Shown: in pieces, positions 10,317 to 18,414 of the stretch
How positions within the stretch are numbered: the first letter of the stretch is position 1
Layout of the letters: the number at the start of each line of letters is the position of its first letter
DNA from: Streptomyces sp. CMB-StM0423
Lineage (GTDB): Bacteria > Actinomycetota > Actinomycetes > Streptomycetales > Streptomycetaceae
NCBI RefSeq assembly: GCF_002847285.1
Contig: NZ_CP025407.1
Location: 496,001 to 560,000 of the forward strand
Direction of reading: 5' to 3'
Length of the DNA: 64,000 bases
Notes under the pieces: generated by a model
Told to the model about the DNA's origin: nothing
The model's input: only the letters and a program-made list of their open reading frames with translations
Databases searched by the model: none
Translations under genes and position numbers: made by a program

Positions 10317-10799
10317 GTGGCGAAGCGAGACCTTGCGGTGTTCGACCTGGACGGCACCCTCACCGACACCCGGCACCGGCTGCACCACCTCCAGTCCTCC
10401 CCCAAGGACTGGGACGGCTTCTTCCGCGCGGCCCCGCAGGACCCGCCGCTGCCCGAGGGCGTGGCGCTGGCCCTCCAGTGGGCCGAGAACTGCGAGGTCT
10501 GCTACGTCACCGGCCGCCCCGAGCGCACCCGCCGGGACACCGTGGCCTGGCTCGCCGCGCACGGCCTGCCCGAGGGCCCGCTGTGGATGCGCCGCGCCGG
10601 CGACCGGCGTCCTGCCCGGGTGGCGAAGCCGGAGCTGCTGCGCCGGGTGGCGCGCGGGCGGACCGTCGCGGTGGTCGTGGACGACGACGAGCCGGTCTGC
10701 CAGGCGTACGAGAAGGCCGGCTTCCCGGTCGTACGGGCCGGCTGGATGCCGCCCGCCGAGCCGCTGCGCGCGGCGCAGGAGGACGAGGGCCGCACGTAG
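10317..10799 (+). CDS. HAD-superfamily phosphatase, polynucleotide kinase-phosphatase-like
   Basis: A 160-residue soluble HAD hydrolase. Motif I is FDLDGTLTD, with nucleophile Asp10 and acid/base Asp12. Motif II is VTGRPE, a lysine in AKPELL can serve as motif III, and motif IV is VVVDDDEPV. The spacing and the HRLHHLQ and GRPERTRRDT segments resemble the small phosphatase domain of T4 polynucleotide kinase. It would remove a phosphate from a small molecule or nucleic acid end. The GTG start is supported by the -10 element placed for a leaderless message. The substrate is unknown. Confidence 0.85.
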   Translation: MAKRDLAVFDLDGTLTDTRHRLHHLQSSPKDWDGFFRAAPQDPPLPEGVALALQWAENCEVCYVTGRPERTRRDTVAWLAAHGLPEGPLWMRRAGDRRPARVAKPELLRRVARGRTVAVVVDDDEPVCQAYEKAGFPVVRAGWMPPAEPLRAAQEDEGRT

Positions 10800-10891
10800 C
10801 GTCCGCTCGGGCGGCACCGGCGGGAGCGGCAGCGCCCGTTGAATCCCGGGCCGGATCGCGGCCCGCCCCTCCCGCGCCGCGCCCGGGCGAC

Positions 10892-10897
10892 TACGCT
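10892..10897 (+). promoter_or_regulatory. -10 hexamer TACGCT, near-leaderless spacing
   Basis: TACGCT lies at -14 to -9 relative to the ATG at 10906, and no Shine-Dalgarno sequence lies between them. The spacing again suggests a leaderless or nearly leaderless transcript. Confidence 0.5.
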
Positions 10898-10905
10898 CGG
10901 CGCAC

Positions 10906-11364
10906 ATGACCTCCCGCGACGACACGGACATCGACGACACGGGCCTCGACGAGACCGAAAAGACCGGAAACGCCGGAAAGACCGGCATAGCCGCGGCCGG
11001 CACCGACGCGGGCGACCCCCACACGCCCGGCGCCGGTGACCCCGGTGAGGCGGCCGGTCTGCCCGGCCCGCTCGACGGCGAGGAGGGCGGGGACGGCGAA
11101 GAGCCGCCGCCGCCCCGGCTGACGCCGCGGCAGGCGCGCCGCGTACGGGCCCTGACCTCCGCAGGCGTGATGGTGGCCGTCGGCGTGGCGATGGTGGTGC
11201 GGTTCCGCACGGAGCCGTCGCTGCTGACGTTCGCGCTCTACGGCGGCGCGCTCATCCTCTCCGGCACCGCGATCATGCTCAGCCGCGCGGGCCGCACCCG
11301 GGTCGCGATGGTGGTGCTGGCCGCCGGCTTCGCCTTCGTCGTCGCCGACCAGTTGCTGCGCTAG
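10906..11364 (+). CDS. Small membrane protein with acidic N-terminal tail
   Basis: A 152-residue protein of unknown function. Residues 1-75 are disordered, acidic and rich in Thr, Asp, Gly and Pro. A basic patch (LTPRQARRVRAL) is followed by three hydrophobic segments, at about 85-100, 105-123 and 130-150, that would span the membrane. Similar short three-helix proteins with charged tails are common in Streptomyces and carry no known role. It stands between the HAD phosphatase and the DUF3048 gene on the same strand. Confidence 0.75.
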   Translation: MTSRDDTDIDDTGLDETEKTGNAGKTGIAAAGTDAGDPHTPGAGDPGEAAGLPGPLDGEEGGDGEEPPPPRLTPRQARRVRALTSAGVMVAVGVAMVVRFRTEPSLLTFALYGGALILSGTAIMLSRAGRTRVAMVVLAAGFAFVVADQLLR

Positions 11365-11429
11365 TACCACCGCGGTAGAGGGCGGCCGGGGCGGGTAGGT
11401 CATCGGTAGTACGCCGAGTGGGGGGTTCG

Positions 11430-12440
11430 TTGAACAAGAAACACGCGGCCGCAGCGGCGGCGCTCCTGGTGCCCGCGGTCGCCGTCGCCGCGGTGCTGTT
11501 CGCCCGGTCGCACGGCGGCACCGGGGAAACGGCGCACCGCCCCCAGACCCGCTCCTCCCCCGTCGCCCCGGCGGCGTCCCCCTCGCCCACGCCCACACCC
11601 ACCGACGAGCCGCCCGCGCCCGAGGGCCCGGTGCTCGGCGTGAAGCTGGACAACGCCGCGGCCGCCCGCCCGCACACCGGCCTGGAACAGGCCGACGTCG
11701 TGCACGTGGAGCGCGTCGAGGCCGGCATCAGCCGGTTCCTCGCCGTCTACGCCTCCGGGCTCCCCGACGTCGTCGGGCCGGTGCGCAGCGCCCGCGAGAC
11801 GGACCTGGAACTGCTCGCGCAGTACGACGACCCCGTACTCGCGTACTCCGGCGCGCAGTCCAAGCTCAAGCCGTACATCAACCGCGCCCCGCTGCGCCCC
11901 GTGCCGCCCGAGCAACTGCCCGGCGCGTACTTCCGCGGCACCGACCGGCCCATACCCCACAACCTGTACCTGCGTCCCCACCGCGTCACCGACGCCGCCC
12001 CCGAACTCGCCGGCATGGACGCCGCGTCCCTCTACGAGACCGGCGAGGCCCCGGCCGGCGGCAGGAAGACCCGCGAGCGCACGGTGGAGATGCCGGCCGC
12101 GAGCTTCACCTTCGACTGGTCCGCCGAGCGCCGCGGCTGGGAGGTCTCCATGGACGGCACGCCCGCCACCAGCGGCGGCACCCGGCTCGCGCCGCCGACG
12201 GTGGTGCTCCAGGAGACGACGATCCGCAAGGGCGGGTTCGGCGACCGGTGGGGCAACAACTCGCCGTTCACCGAGACCGTCGGCTCCGGGGAGGCGACGG
12301 TGCTGCGCGACGGCCGCGCGTACGCCGCCGAGTGGGACCGGCCGACGGAGGCGGACCGGACGGTGTTCACGACGCCGGACGGCGAGCCGATGCCGGTGGC
12401 GGAGGGCCAGGTGTGGGTCGTGTACGTGCCGCGCGGCTGA
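11430..12440 (+). CDS. DUF3048 (YerB-like) exported protein
   Basis: A 336-residue secreted or membrane-anchored protein. A hydrophobic N-terminal segment (AAAAALLVPAVAVAAVLF) precedes a Ser/Pro/Thr-rich linker. The DUF3048 domain follows and is recognised by GVKLDNAAAARPHTGL, ADVVHVERVEAGISRFLAVY and VGPVRSARETDLELLAQY. YerB of Bacillus belongs to this family and is a lipoprotein of unknown function; no lipobox Cys is seen here. I prefer the TTG at 11430 to the in-frame GTG at 11418, because the run of six G just before the TTG then serves as the ribosome site. It converges with the alcohol dehydrogenase gene. Confidence 0.85.
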   Translation: MNKKHAAAAAALLVPAVAVAAVLFARSHGGTGETAHRPQTRSSPVAPAASPSPTPTPTDEPPAPEGPVLGVKLDNAAAARPHTGLEQADVVHVERVEAGISRFLAVYASGLPDVVGPVRSARETDLELLAQYDDPVLAYSGAQSKLKPYINRAPLRPVPPEQLPGAYFRGTDRPIPHNLYLRPHRVTDAAPELAGMDAASLYETGEAPAGGRKTRERTVEMPAASFTFDWSAERRGWEVSMDGTPATSGGTRLAPPTVVLQETTIRKGGFGDRWGNNSPFTETVGSGEATVLRDGRAYAAEWDRPTEADRTVFTTPDGEPMPVAEGQVWVVYVPRG

Positions 12441-12473
12441 CCGCGCCGGGCGCCGGTCCCGTCGTACGCGCCC

Positions 12474-13487
12474 TCAGCCCGCGTCCATCCGCAGCACCGC
12501 CGCGCCCCTGACCCGGTCCGCAGCGAGGTCGTCGAGCGCCTCGTCCGCCCGGTCGAAGGGGTACGGGGTCACGGTCGCACGCACCCCGTGCGCGGCCGCG
12601 GCGGCAAGGAACTCCCGGCCGTCGGCGCGGGTGTTGGCGGTGACGCTGCGCAGCACCCGCTCGCGGAACAGGTGCCGCTCGTAGTCCAGCTCCGGGATGG
12701 TGGTGAGGTGGATGCCCGCCACGCTGAGCGTGCCGCCGGCGTCCAGCGCCTCCAGCGCGACCGGCACAAGCTCGCCGACTGGCGCGAACAGCACCGCGGA
12801 GTCGAACGGCTCCAGCGCCGGCTCGTCGGCCCCCGCCGCGGTCGCGGCGCCCAGCTCCAGCGCGAGCCGCTGCGCCGCCCGGGAGCGGGTGCGCACGTGC
12901 ACCTCGGCGCCCTCGGCGAGGGCGAGTTGGGCGGTCAGGTGCGCGGAGCCGCCGAAGCCGTAGAGGCCGAGCCGGCCCCCGGGCGGCAGGTGCGCCAGGC
13001 GCAGCGCGCGGTAGCCGATGATCCCGGCGCACAGCAGTGGCGCCAGGTCCTCGGCGGCGGGCTCCTTGGGCAGCGCGTACGCGTACGGGGCGGGCACCAC
13101 GGCGTATTCGGCGTAGCCGCCGTCCGCGTCCCAGCCGGTGTAGCGCGAGGAGGGGCACAGGTTCTCCTGGCCCCGCTCGCACCAGCGGCACTGTCCGCAG
13201 GTGTGGCGCAGCCAGGGGATGCCGACGCGGGACCCGATGCGCCGTTCCGCGGCGGCGCCGGCCGCGACGACCTCACCGACCGCCTCGTGGCCGGGCACCA
13301 CCGGCGTCTTGTGCGGCGGGAGGTCGTGGTCGCGGACGTGCAGGTCCGTACGGCAGACGCCGCACGCCTCGATCCGGACCAGCAGTTCGTCGGGCCCCGG
13401 CGCGGGCACCGGCAGCTCGACCGGCTCCAGCCGGCCCTTCGCGGTGACGACCCAGGCCCGCATGGCGGTCGGCAGCGTGGCTCCCAT
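12474..13487 (-). CDS. Zinc-dependent alcohol dehydrogenase
   Basis: A 337-residue medium-chain dehydrogenase. The catalytic zinc ligand Cys45 lies in [10 protein letters not shown] and His67/Glu68 lie in PGHEAVG. The structural zinc lobe [15 protein letters not shown] is complete. The Rossmann motif is GFGGSAHL, so NAD(P)(H) is the cofactor. The pattern [11 protein letters not shown] and the AdhA-like length indicate a primary or aromatic alcohol dehydrogenase. I placed the start at ATG 13487, with GAGGATGGGGG upstream; ATG 13463 (MRAWVV) is possible. It is divergent from the DJ-1-like gene, both being stress- or aldehyde-linked families. Confidence 0.9.
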   Translation of the reverse strand: MGATLPTAMRAWVVTAKGRLEPVELPVPAPGPDELLVRIEACGVCRTDLHVRDHDLPPHKTPVVPGHEAVGEVVAAGAAAERRIGSRVGIPWLRHTCGQCRWCERGQENLCPSSRYTGWDADGGYAEYAVVPAPYAYALPKEPAAEDLAPLLCAGIIGYRALRLAHLPPGGRLGLYGFGGSAHLTAQLALAEGAEVHVRTRSRAAQRLALELGAATAAGADEPALEPFDSAVLFAPVGELVPVALEALDAGGTLSVAGIHLTTIPELDYERHLFRERVLRSVTANTRADGREFLAAAAAHGVRATVTPYPFDRADEALDDLAADRVRGAAVLRMDAG

Positions 13488-13585
13488 GCCCCCATCCTCG
13501 CGGCCGCCGGGCGGCCCGGTCCACGACGCGCCGGGCGGTGCACTCCCATGCGACCTCGGATGCGCCCGGCTGTCGGCGCAGGGGT

Positions 13586-13609
13586 GTTCGATCACGCCAC
13601 GCCGGGTAC
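13586..13609 (+). promoter_or_regulatory. Stress-sigma-factor-like promoter (GTTC-N14-GGGTAC)
   Basis: GTTC (13586-13589) and GGGTAC (13604-13609) are separated by 14 bases. This is one base away from the GTTT-N14-16-GGGTAC pattern used by SigB-type stress sigma factors in Streptomyces. It lies about 95 bases ahead of the DJ-1/PfpI gene, a family often under stress control. Confidence 0.45.
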
Positions 13610-13704
13610 CCGCGGGTCGCACTCCCGCGCAGAGATCGGAGGTGATCATCGGCAGCACGCGCCGTGACCGGTGACCACGATGACCGTCGAAAGGACGTGC
13701 CCGT

Positions 13705-14250
13705 ATGCGCATCGCATTCCTCGTCGCCCCCGCGGGGGTCGAGCAGGTCGAGCTGACCGAGCCCTGGCAGGCCGTCACGGAAGCCGGTCACACTCCCCGG
13801 CTGGTCTCCACCCGGCCTGGCCGGGCGCAGGGGTTCCACCACCTCGACAAGGCGGACACCTTCGAGATCGACCAGGTCGTCGCCGACGCCACCGCAGACG
13901 AGTACGACGCGCTCGTGCTGCCGGGCGGCGTCGCCAACCCCGACTTCCTGCGGATGGACGCGGACGCCGTGTCCTTCGCCCGGGAGTTCTTCCGGACGGG
14001 CAAGCCGGTGGCGGCGATCTGCCACGCGCCGTGGCTGCTGGCCGAGGCGGACGTCGTCCGCGGGCGCACGCTCACCTCCTGGCCGAGCCTGCAGACGGAC
14101 CTCCGCAACGCGGGCGGCACCTGGGTCGACGTACCGGTCCAGATCTGCACCGACGGACCCAACACGCTGATCACCAGCCGCAAGCCGGGCGACCTGAAGC
14201 CGTTCGGCGAGGCGTTCCTGTCGGAGTTCGCCAAGGCCGCGCGGAGCTGA
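13705..14250 (+). CDS. DJ-1/PfpI family protein
   Basis: A 181-residue class I glutamine amidotransferase-like protein. The nucleophile elbow AICHAPW gives Cys106 and His107. The oxyanion region DALVLPGG and the acidic segment near residues 12-16 are also present. Members act as stress proteins, glyoxalase III or deglycase-like enzymes, or peptidases. The ATG at 13705 is preceded by GAAAGGA. The position next to a divergent alcohol dehydrogenase and the stress-type promoter suggest a part in aldehyde or oxidative stress, which is an inference. Confidence 0.9.
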   Translation: MRIAFLVAPAGVEQVELTEPWQAVTEAGHTPRLVSTRPGRAQGFHHLDKADTFEIDQVVADATADEYDALVLPGGVANPDFLRMDADAVSFAREFFRTGKPVAAICHAPWLLAEADVVRGRTLTSWPSLQTDLRNAGGTWVDVPVQICTDGPNTLITSRKPGDLKPFGEAFLSEFAKAARS

Positions 14251-14279
14251 ACCGGGCCGCGGGGTCCGGAAGGGGGGCG

Positions 14280-14765
14280 TCAGCCCCCGGGACGGATCCT
14301 CGCGATCCGGGTGACGCGGCGGACGCTCCACTCGAAGCCGCCGCGGCACACCACCGCGTGCCGCTCGTCGGTCACCACGCCCTGGGTGCTGATGCGCGCG
14401 CGGTCCGCGGTGCCGGCAAGGACGGGGCGCAGCACCTGGACGGCGGACGAGCTGAGCTTGCAGGAGGCGATGAGCCGGCCGCGGGCGGGCGCCAGGTACT
14501 CGAACGAGGCGGAGGCGCCGAGCGGCAGCACGCCGTCCAGTTCGCCGGGCGCGTCGCCGGCGGAGAGGATCGCCGCCAGCGCGGCGGCGTCGACGAGAGT
14601 GGCGAGGCCGCTGGAGTGCAGCGAGCCGATGACGTTCCCGAGCACACCGGGAGCCTCGACGGCGACCTCGGCGGCACCGTCGATGGCGCGCAGCACCGTG
14701 AGTCCTGCGGTGCGGTGGGCCGGAACGGGCTCTAACAGCGAGCGCGCCAGGGCGGTGGCATCCAT
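14280..14765 (-). CDS. Hot-dog fold thioesterase-like protein (DUF4442/PaaI type)
   Basis: A 161-residue cytosolic protein with the hot-dog pattern. An N-terminal helix (ALARSLLEPVPAHRTAGL) is followed by a strand, then the long helix LHSSGLATLVDAAALAAILS and strands ending in DERHAVVCRGGFEW. This matches the DUF4442 / PaaI-like thioesterases, which hydrolyse acyl-CoAs. The ATG at 14765 begins the domain directly and has only a weak ribosome site. It converges with the DJ-1-like gene and lies downstream of the DNA ligase on the same strand, 95 bases away. No substrate can be assigned. Confidence 0.75.
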   Translation of the reverse strand: MDATALARSLLEPVPAHRTAGLTVLRAIDGAAEVAVEAPGVLGNVIGSLHSSGLATLVDAAALAAILSAGDAPGELDGVLPLGASASFEYLAPARGRLIASCKLSSSAVQVLRPVLAGTADRARISTQGVVTDERHAVVCRGGFEWSVRRVTRIARIRPGG

Positions 14766-14860
14766 GGAGACATGGTGCCGGGGGCCGGCGAAGGCGGCGG
14801 GTCCGCCAGGCCAACTCCGGCTGACCGATAGGTTCCGTACAGCCGCCGGGAGGCGGCCGC

Positions 14861-15946
14861 TCACTCCTCCTTGCGGGTGGCCAGCACCTCGTGCAGGTCG
14901 TACTTGACCGGCTCCTCCAACTGCTCGTAGGTGCAGCTCTCCGGCGTACGGTCCGGGCGCCAGCGGCGGAACTGCGCGGTGTGCCGGAAGCGGGCCCCGT
15001 TCTCCATGTGGTCGTACGCGACCTCCAGCACCCGCTCAGGACGCAGCGGCACCCACGACAGGTCCTTCTGCCCGCTCCACCGGCTCGGCGCCCCCGGCAG
15101 CCGCGCCGACTCGTGCGCCTCCTCCTTCGCCCAGTCGGCCCACGGGTGCGTCGCCTGCTCCTCGGGCGTCTCCATCCGCAGCGGCGCCAGCTCCTCGACC
15201 AGCTCGGCCCGCCGCTTCATCGGGAACGCCGCGCACACCCCCACGTGCTGGAGCACGCCCTTGTCGTCGTTGATGCCGAGCAGCAGGGAGCCGATGACCG
15301 GCCCCGACTTGTGCCAGCGGAAGCCGGCGAGCACCACGTCTGCCGTGCGCTCGTGCTTGACCTTGACGAGCACCCGCTCGTTCTGCCGGTACGGCAGATC
15401 GGTCGGCTTGGCGATTATTCCGTCGAGCCCGGCGCCCTCGTACTGCTCGAACCACTCCCCCGCGACCGCCAGGTCCGTCGTCGCGGGCGCGATGTGCACA
15501 GGCGCACGGGCATCTGCCAGCGCGCGCAGCAGCGCCGCGCGCCGCTCGGACTGCGCGGTGTCCAGCAGCGAGTCGTCCCCGAGCGCCAGCAGGTCGAACG
15601 CGACGAAGCTCGCCGGCGTCTGCCCGGCGAGCATCCGCACCCGCGAGTCCGCGGGGTGGATGCGCTCGGTGAGGGCGTCGAAGTCGAGCCGGTCGCCGCG
15701 CACGATCACGATCTCGCCGTCCACGACGCACCGCTCGGGCAGGTTGGCCCTCAGCGCCTCGACCAGCTCGGGGAAGTAGCGGGTGAGCGGCTTGCCGGTA
15801 CGGCTGCCGATCTCGACCTCGGCGCCGTCCCGGAAGACGATGGCGCGGAAGCCGTCCCACTTCGCCTCGTAGAGCATCCCGGGCGGGAGCTTCTTCTGCG
15901 GCTTGGCGAGCATCGGCTTCACGGGGGGCATCACCGGCAGATCCAT
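14861..15946 (-). CDS. ATP-dependent DNA ligase, LigC/LigD-ligase type
   Basis: A 361-residue ATP-dependent ligase that would seal nicks, probably in non-homologous end joining. The adenylated lysine is Lys29 in EAKWDGFR. Other nucleotidyltransferase motifs are VVDGEIV, FVAFDLLALG, EGAGLDGIIAKP and RVLVKVKHERT, followed by a C-terminal OB fold with HTAQFRRWRPDR. The size fits a stand-alone LigC, without polymerase or nuclease domains. The ATG at 15946 is inside the left arm of a large palindrome shared with the divergent polymerase gene, and no Shine-Dalgarno sequence is present. The message is therefore probably leaderless. Confidence 0.93.
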   Translation of the reverse strand: MDLPVMPPVKPMLAKPQKKLPPGMLYEAKWDGFRAIVFRDGAEVEIGSRTGKPLTRYFPELVEALRANLPERCVVDGEIVIVRGDRLDFDALTERIHPADSRVRMLAGQTPASFVAFDLLALGDDSLLDTAQSERRAALLRALADARAPVHIAPATTDLAVAGEWFEQYEGAGLDGIIAKPTDLPYRQNERVLVKVKHERTADVVLAGFRWHKSGPVIGSLLLGINDDKGVLQHVGVCAAFPMKRRAELVEELAPLRMETPEEQATHPWADWAKEEAHESARLPGAPSRWSGQKDLSWVPLRPERVLEVAYDHMENGARFRHTAQFRRWRPDRTPESCTYEQLEEPVKYDLHEVLATRKEE

Positions 15947-15999
15947 GTGCGCAACGGTAAGGCGGGATTCGGACATCCGCCCTACCGTTACGCACATGG
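15943..15999. promoter_or_regulatory. Palindrome spanning both start codons of the divergent ligase and polymerase genes
   Basis: Arms of 23 bases, 15943-15965 and 15977-15999, match at 21 of 23 positions around an 11-base centre. Each arm holds the ATG of one gene and a TACCGT hexamer at -13 to -8 from that ATG (15983-15988 for the plus-strand gene, 15954-15959 for the minus-strand gene). The two genes thus have mirror-image promoters with leaderless spacing. One dimeric regulator could control both. Confidence 0.7.
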
Positions 16000-17006
16000 G
16001 TGCAGCGATTCAGCTCCAGGCGGGCGACAGAACAGTGCGGCTGTCCAGCCCCGACCGGGTCTTCTTCCCGGCGAAGGGCTACACGAAGCTCGACCTCGCG
16101 CGGTACTACGTCGCCGTCGGCGACGGCATCGTACGGGCGCTGCGGGACCGGCCGACGACCCTCGAGCGCTATCCCGAGGGGATAAGCGGTGAGTCGTTCT
16201 TCCAGAAGCGCGCGCCGAAGAACACGCCCGACTGGATCCCCACCGCCCGCATCACCTTCCCCAGCGGCCGGTACGCCGACGAGATGTGCCCCACAGAACC
16301 GGCGGCGGTCGTCTGGGCGGCGCAGTACGGCACGCTGACGTTCCACCCCTGGCCGGTGCGGCGCGGCGACACCGAACACCCCGACGAGCTGCGCATCGAC
16401 CTCGACCCGCAGCCCGGCACGGACTACGCCGACGCCGTGCGCGCCGCGCACGAGATGCGTGCCGTCCTCGGCGAACACGGGCTCACCGGCTGGCCGAAGA
16501 CCTCCGGCGGCCGCGGGATGCACCTGTTCGTGCCGATCGCGCCGCGCTGGACCTTCGTGGAGGTGCGCCGCGCGGTGATCGCCGCCGGACGGGAGCTGGA
16601 GCGGCGGATGCCGGAGCAGGTCACCACCGCGTGGTGGAAGGAGGAGCGCGGCGAGAAGGTCTTCGTCGACTACAACCAGATGGCCCGCGACCGCACCATC
16701 GCCTCCGCCTACTCCGTGCGGCCGCACCCGCACGCGCCCGTCTCGGCGCCGCTGCGCTGGGAGGAGGTGGACGACGCCGAGCCGGACGACTTCGACCTGG
16801 TGACCATGCCGAAACGCTTCGCCGAGGTCGGCGACGTGCACGCGGACATGGACGACCACGCCTTCGACATCACCTCGCTGCTTGAGCTGTCCGCGCGGCA
16901 TGAGCGGGACCACGGCCACGGCGACATGCCCTACCCGCCCGACCACCCGAAGATGGCGGGCGAACCGAAGCGCGTGCAGCCCAGCAGGGCGCGGCCGGAG
17001 GAGTGA
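15996..17006 (+). CDS. LigD-type polymerase/primase domain protein
   Basis: A 336-residue stand-alone version of the LigD polymerase domain (archaeo-eukaryotic primase fold), which fills gaps or adds nucleotides at broken DNA ends. Metal-binding Asp135 and Asp137 lie in LRIDLDPQPG. The nucleotide-binding SGGRGMHLFVPI follows, and the third Asp is in VFVDYNQMARDRT. The family segments YYVAVGDGIVRALRDRP and FFQKRAPKNTPDW are intact. With the divergent ligase it forms the split polymerase/ligase pair that many actinomycetes use with Ku for end joining; no Ku gene is in the window. The ATG at 15996 lies within the shared palindrome. Confidence 0.93.
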   Translation: MGAAIQLQAGDRTVRLSSPDRVFFPAKGYTKLDLARYYVAVGDGIVRALRDRPTTLERYPEGISGESFFQKRAPKNTPDWIPTARITFPSGRYADEMCPTEPAAVVWAAQYGTLTFHPWPVRRGDTEHPDELRIDLDPQPGTDYADAVRAAHEMRAVLGEHGLTGWPKTSGGRGMHLFVPIAPRWTFVEVRRAVIAAGRELERRMPEQVTTAWWKEERGEKVFVDYNQMARDRTIASAYSVRPHPHAPVSAPLRWEEVDDAEPDDFDLVTMPKRFAEVGDVHADMDDHAFDITSLLELSARHERDHGHGDMPYPPDHPKMAGEPKRVQPSRARPEE

Positions 17007-17086
17007 CCGCGGGCGCGGGACGGGCGGCCGATGCCGTGCGGTGGCCCGAGCACGGGCCGCCCGACCTGCGGCGTACGGCGTGATCG

Positions 17087-17092
17087 TAGACT
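17087..17092 (+). promoter_or_regulatory. -10 hexamer TAGACT, leaderless spacing
   Basis: TAGACT is a good TANNNT match ending seven bases before the ATG at 17099. There is no ribosome-binding site between them. Confidence 0.55.
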
Positions 17093-17098
17093 CGGCGC

Positions 17099-18004
17099 AT
17101 GCGATTCGGACTCCTCGGCACCGGCCCCTGGGCGGAGCGGGCGCACGGCCCAGGACTGCAGGCACACCCGCGGGCGGAGATCGCCGGCGTGTGGGGCCGG
17201 CGTCCTGAGGCGGCCCGTGCGCTCGCCGACCGCTTCTCCACCCGCGCGTACGAGGACGTGGACGCCCTCTTCGCCGACTGCGACGCGGTGGCCGTGGCGC
17301 TGCCGCCCGACGTGCAGGCGCCGCTCGCCGAGCGGGCCGCCGCGGCGGGCTGCCACCTGCTGCTGGACAAGCCCGTCGCCACCGAAGCGGCCGCCGCCAG
17401 GCGGGTGGTGGCCGCGGTGGAGCGCGCCGGAGTGGCGTCCGTGGTCTTCTTCACGCTGCGCTTCCGCGACGAGACCGCCGGCTGGCTGGCCGAGCGGGCC
17501 GGCGAGGAGGGCTGGCTGGTGGGCCGCGCCGACTGGCTCTCGCCGGTCTTCGCGGGCGCCGACAGCCCGTACGCGGCCTCGCCCTGGCGCGGCGACAAGG
17601 GCGCGCTGTGGGACGTCGGGCCGCACGCGCTGTCGATGCTGCTGCCGGTCCTCGGCGACGTGGACCCGGCGGTGCCCGGTGCCGTCACCTCCGCGCGCGG
17701 CCCGGGCGACACCGTCCACCTCACCCTGCGGCACGCCTCGGGCGCGTCCAGCACCTGCACCCTGAGCCACACCATCCCGCCGCAGGCGTCCGGCGTCACC
17801 GTGCAACTGCACGGCACGCCGGGCGTGCAGACGGCGCCGGACCGGGACGACGACGGGCCCGTGCCCGCGTTCGTACGGGCCGTGGACGCGCTGCTGGAGG
17901 CGGCCGAGAGCGGCCGCCCCGACCCCCGCGACGTCCACCTCGGGCTGCGCGTGACCGAGATCCTGGCCGCGGCCGAGGAAAGGCTGCCGACCGCCGGCGG
18001 CTGA
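17099..18004 (+). CDS. Gfo/Idh/MocA family oxidoreductase
   Basis: A 301-residue NAD(P)-dependent dehydrogenase of the sugar/inositol dehydrogenase family. The nucleotide-binding motif is GLLGTGPWAERAHGP, followed by VWGRRPEAARALADRF. The typical LLLDKPVATE segment bears the conserved Lys. The C-terminal substrate domain includes ALWDVGPHALSML, where the GPH region contributes to catalysis. The protein is shorter than the usual 330-390 residues but complete. The immediate neighbours give no pathway, and the sugar or alcohol substrate is unknown. Confidence 0.9.
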   Translation: MRFGLLGTGPWAERAHGPGLQAHPRAEIAGVWGRRPEAARALADRFSTRAYEDVDALFADCDAVAVALPPDVQAPLAERAAAAGCHLLLDKPVATEAAAARRVVAAVERAGVASVVFFTLRFRDETAGWLAERAGEEGWLVGRADWLSPVFAGADSPYAASPWRGDKGALWDVGPHALSMLLPVLGDVDPAVPGAVTSARGPGDTVHLTLRHASGASSTCTLSHTIPPQASGVTVQLHGTPGVQTAPDRDDDGPVPAFVRAVDALLEAAESGRPDPRDVHLGLRVTEILAAAEERLPTAGG

Positions 18005-18030
18005 TCCTGCGCCGGCCGGCGCCGCCCCGG

Positions 18031-18174
18031 TCACCGGATCCTACGACGCCGAAGGGCCGTGGCCCCCGCCTGGGTGAGCCGGCCGGTCTCCTCGTACGTG
18101 AGCAGGCCGCGCAGCACCACGTACCCGAAGGCGCGGAAGTGCTCGATCTGCTGGTGGCTGAACAACGACGTCAC
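18031..18174 (-). pseudogene. N-terminal remnant of a phytanoyl-CoA dioxygenase-like gene
   Basis: From a GTG at 18174 with a proper GAGAGGAG ribosome site, a 47-residue frame reads VTSLFSHQQIEHFRAFGYVV and continues LRGLLTYEETGRLTQ. That is the standard opening of PhyH-family non-haem iron oxygenases (LT-x-EQ-x-x-x-F-x-x-x-GY-V-V-L-RGLL). The similarity then stops, and the frame ends in Arg-rich residues and TGA at 18031. The iron-binding HxD...H residues are absent. I read this as the stump of a deleted gene that kept its translation start. A real short peptide is less likely. Confidence 0.55.
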
Positions 18175-18365
18175 GACGTCGTCTCCTCTCGTCTCGATGG
18201 CAGGTCGTCTCGCACATCGGACGGGAGGAGGGCCACGGGCCCGTCAGCGTCAACCGAATCCGGTTCGCATGGCGCCCACCGTAGCCACGCGGCCCCGCCG
18301 TCCGCCACGGCGTTTGCCCGTCCGCGGCGTTCGGGGGCAGGCGCGTACGGCACCGGGCCAGTGCC

Positions 18366-18371
18366 TAGACT
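18366..18371 (+). promoter_or_regulatory. -10-like hexamer TAGACT upstream of the lipoprotein gene
   Basis: TAGACT is identical to the hexamer before the Gfo/Idh/MocA gene but lies 43 bases ahead of the ATG at 18415. This leaves a short leader that includes a run of six G as the ribosome site. No clear -35 element is seen. Confidence 0.4.
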
Positions 18372-18414
18372 CGCCCCGACCACTGATCTTGACCGCATCG
18401 GGGGGTTTGCGCCC

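Noticed and set aside
18041..18253. A 70-residue minus-strand frame overlapping the PhyH remnant
   Set aside because: It is in another frame, has no ribosome site and an Arg/Pro-rich sequence. The 18174-18031 frame has a ribosome site and family similarity.
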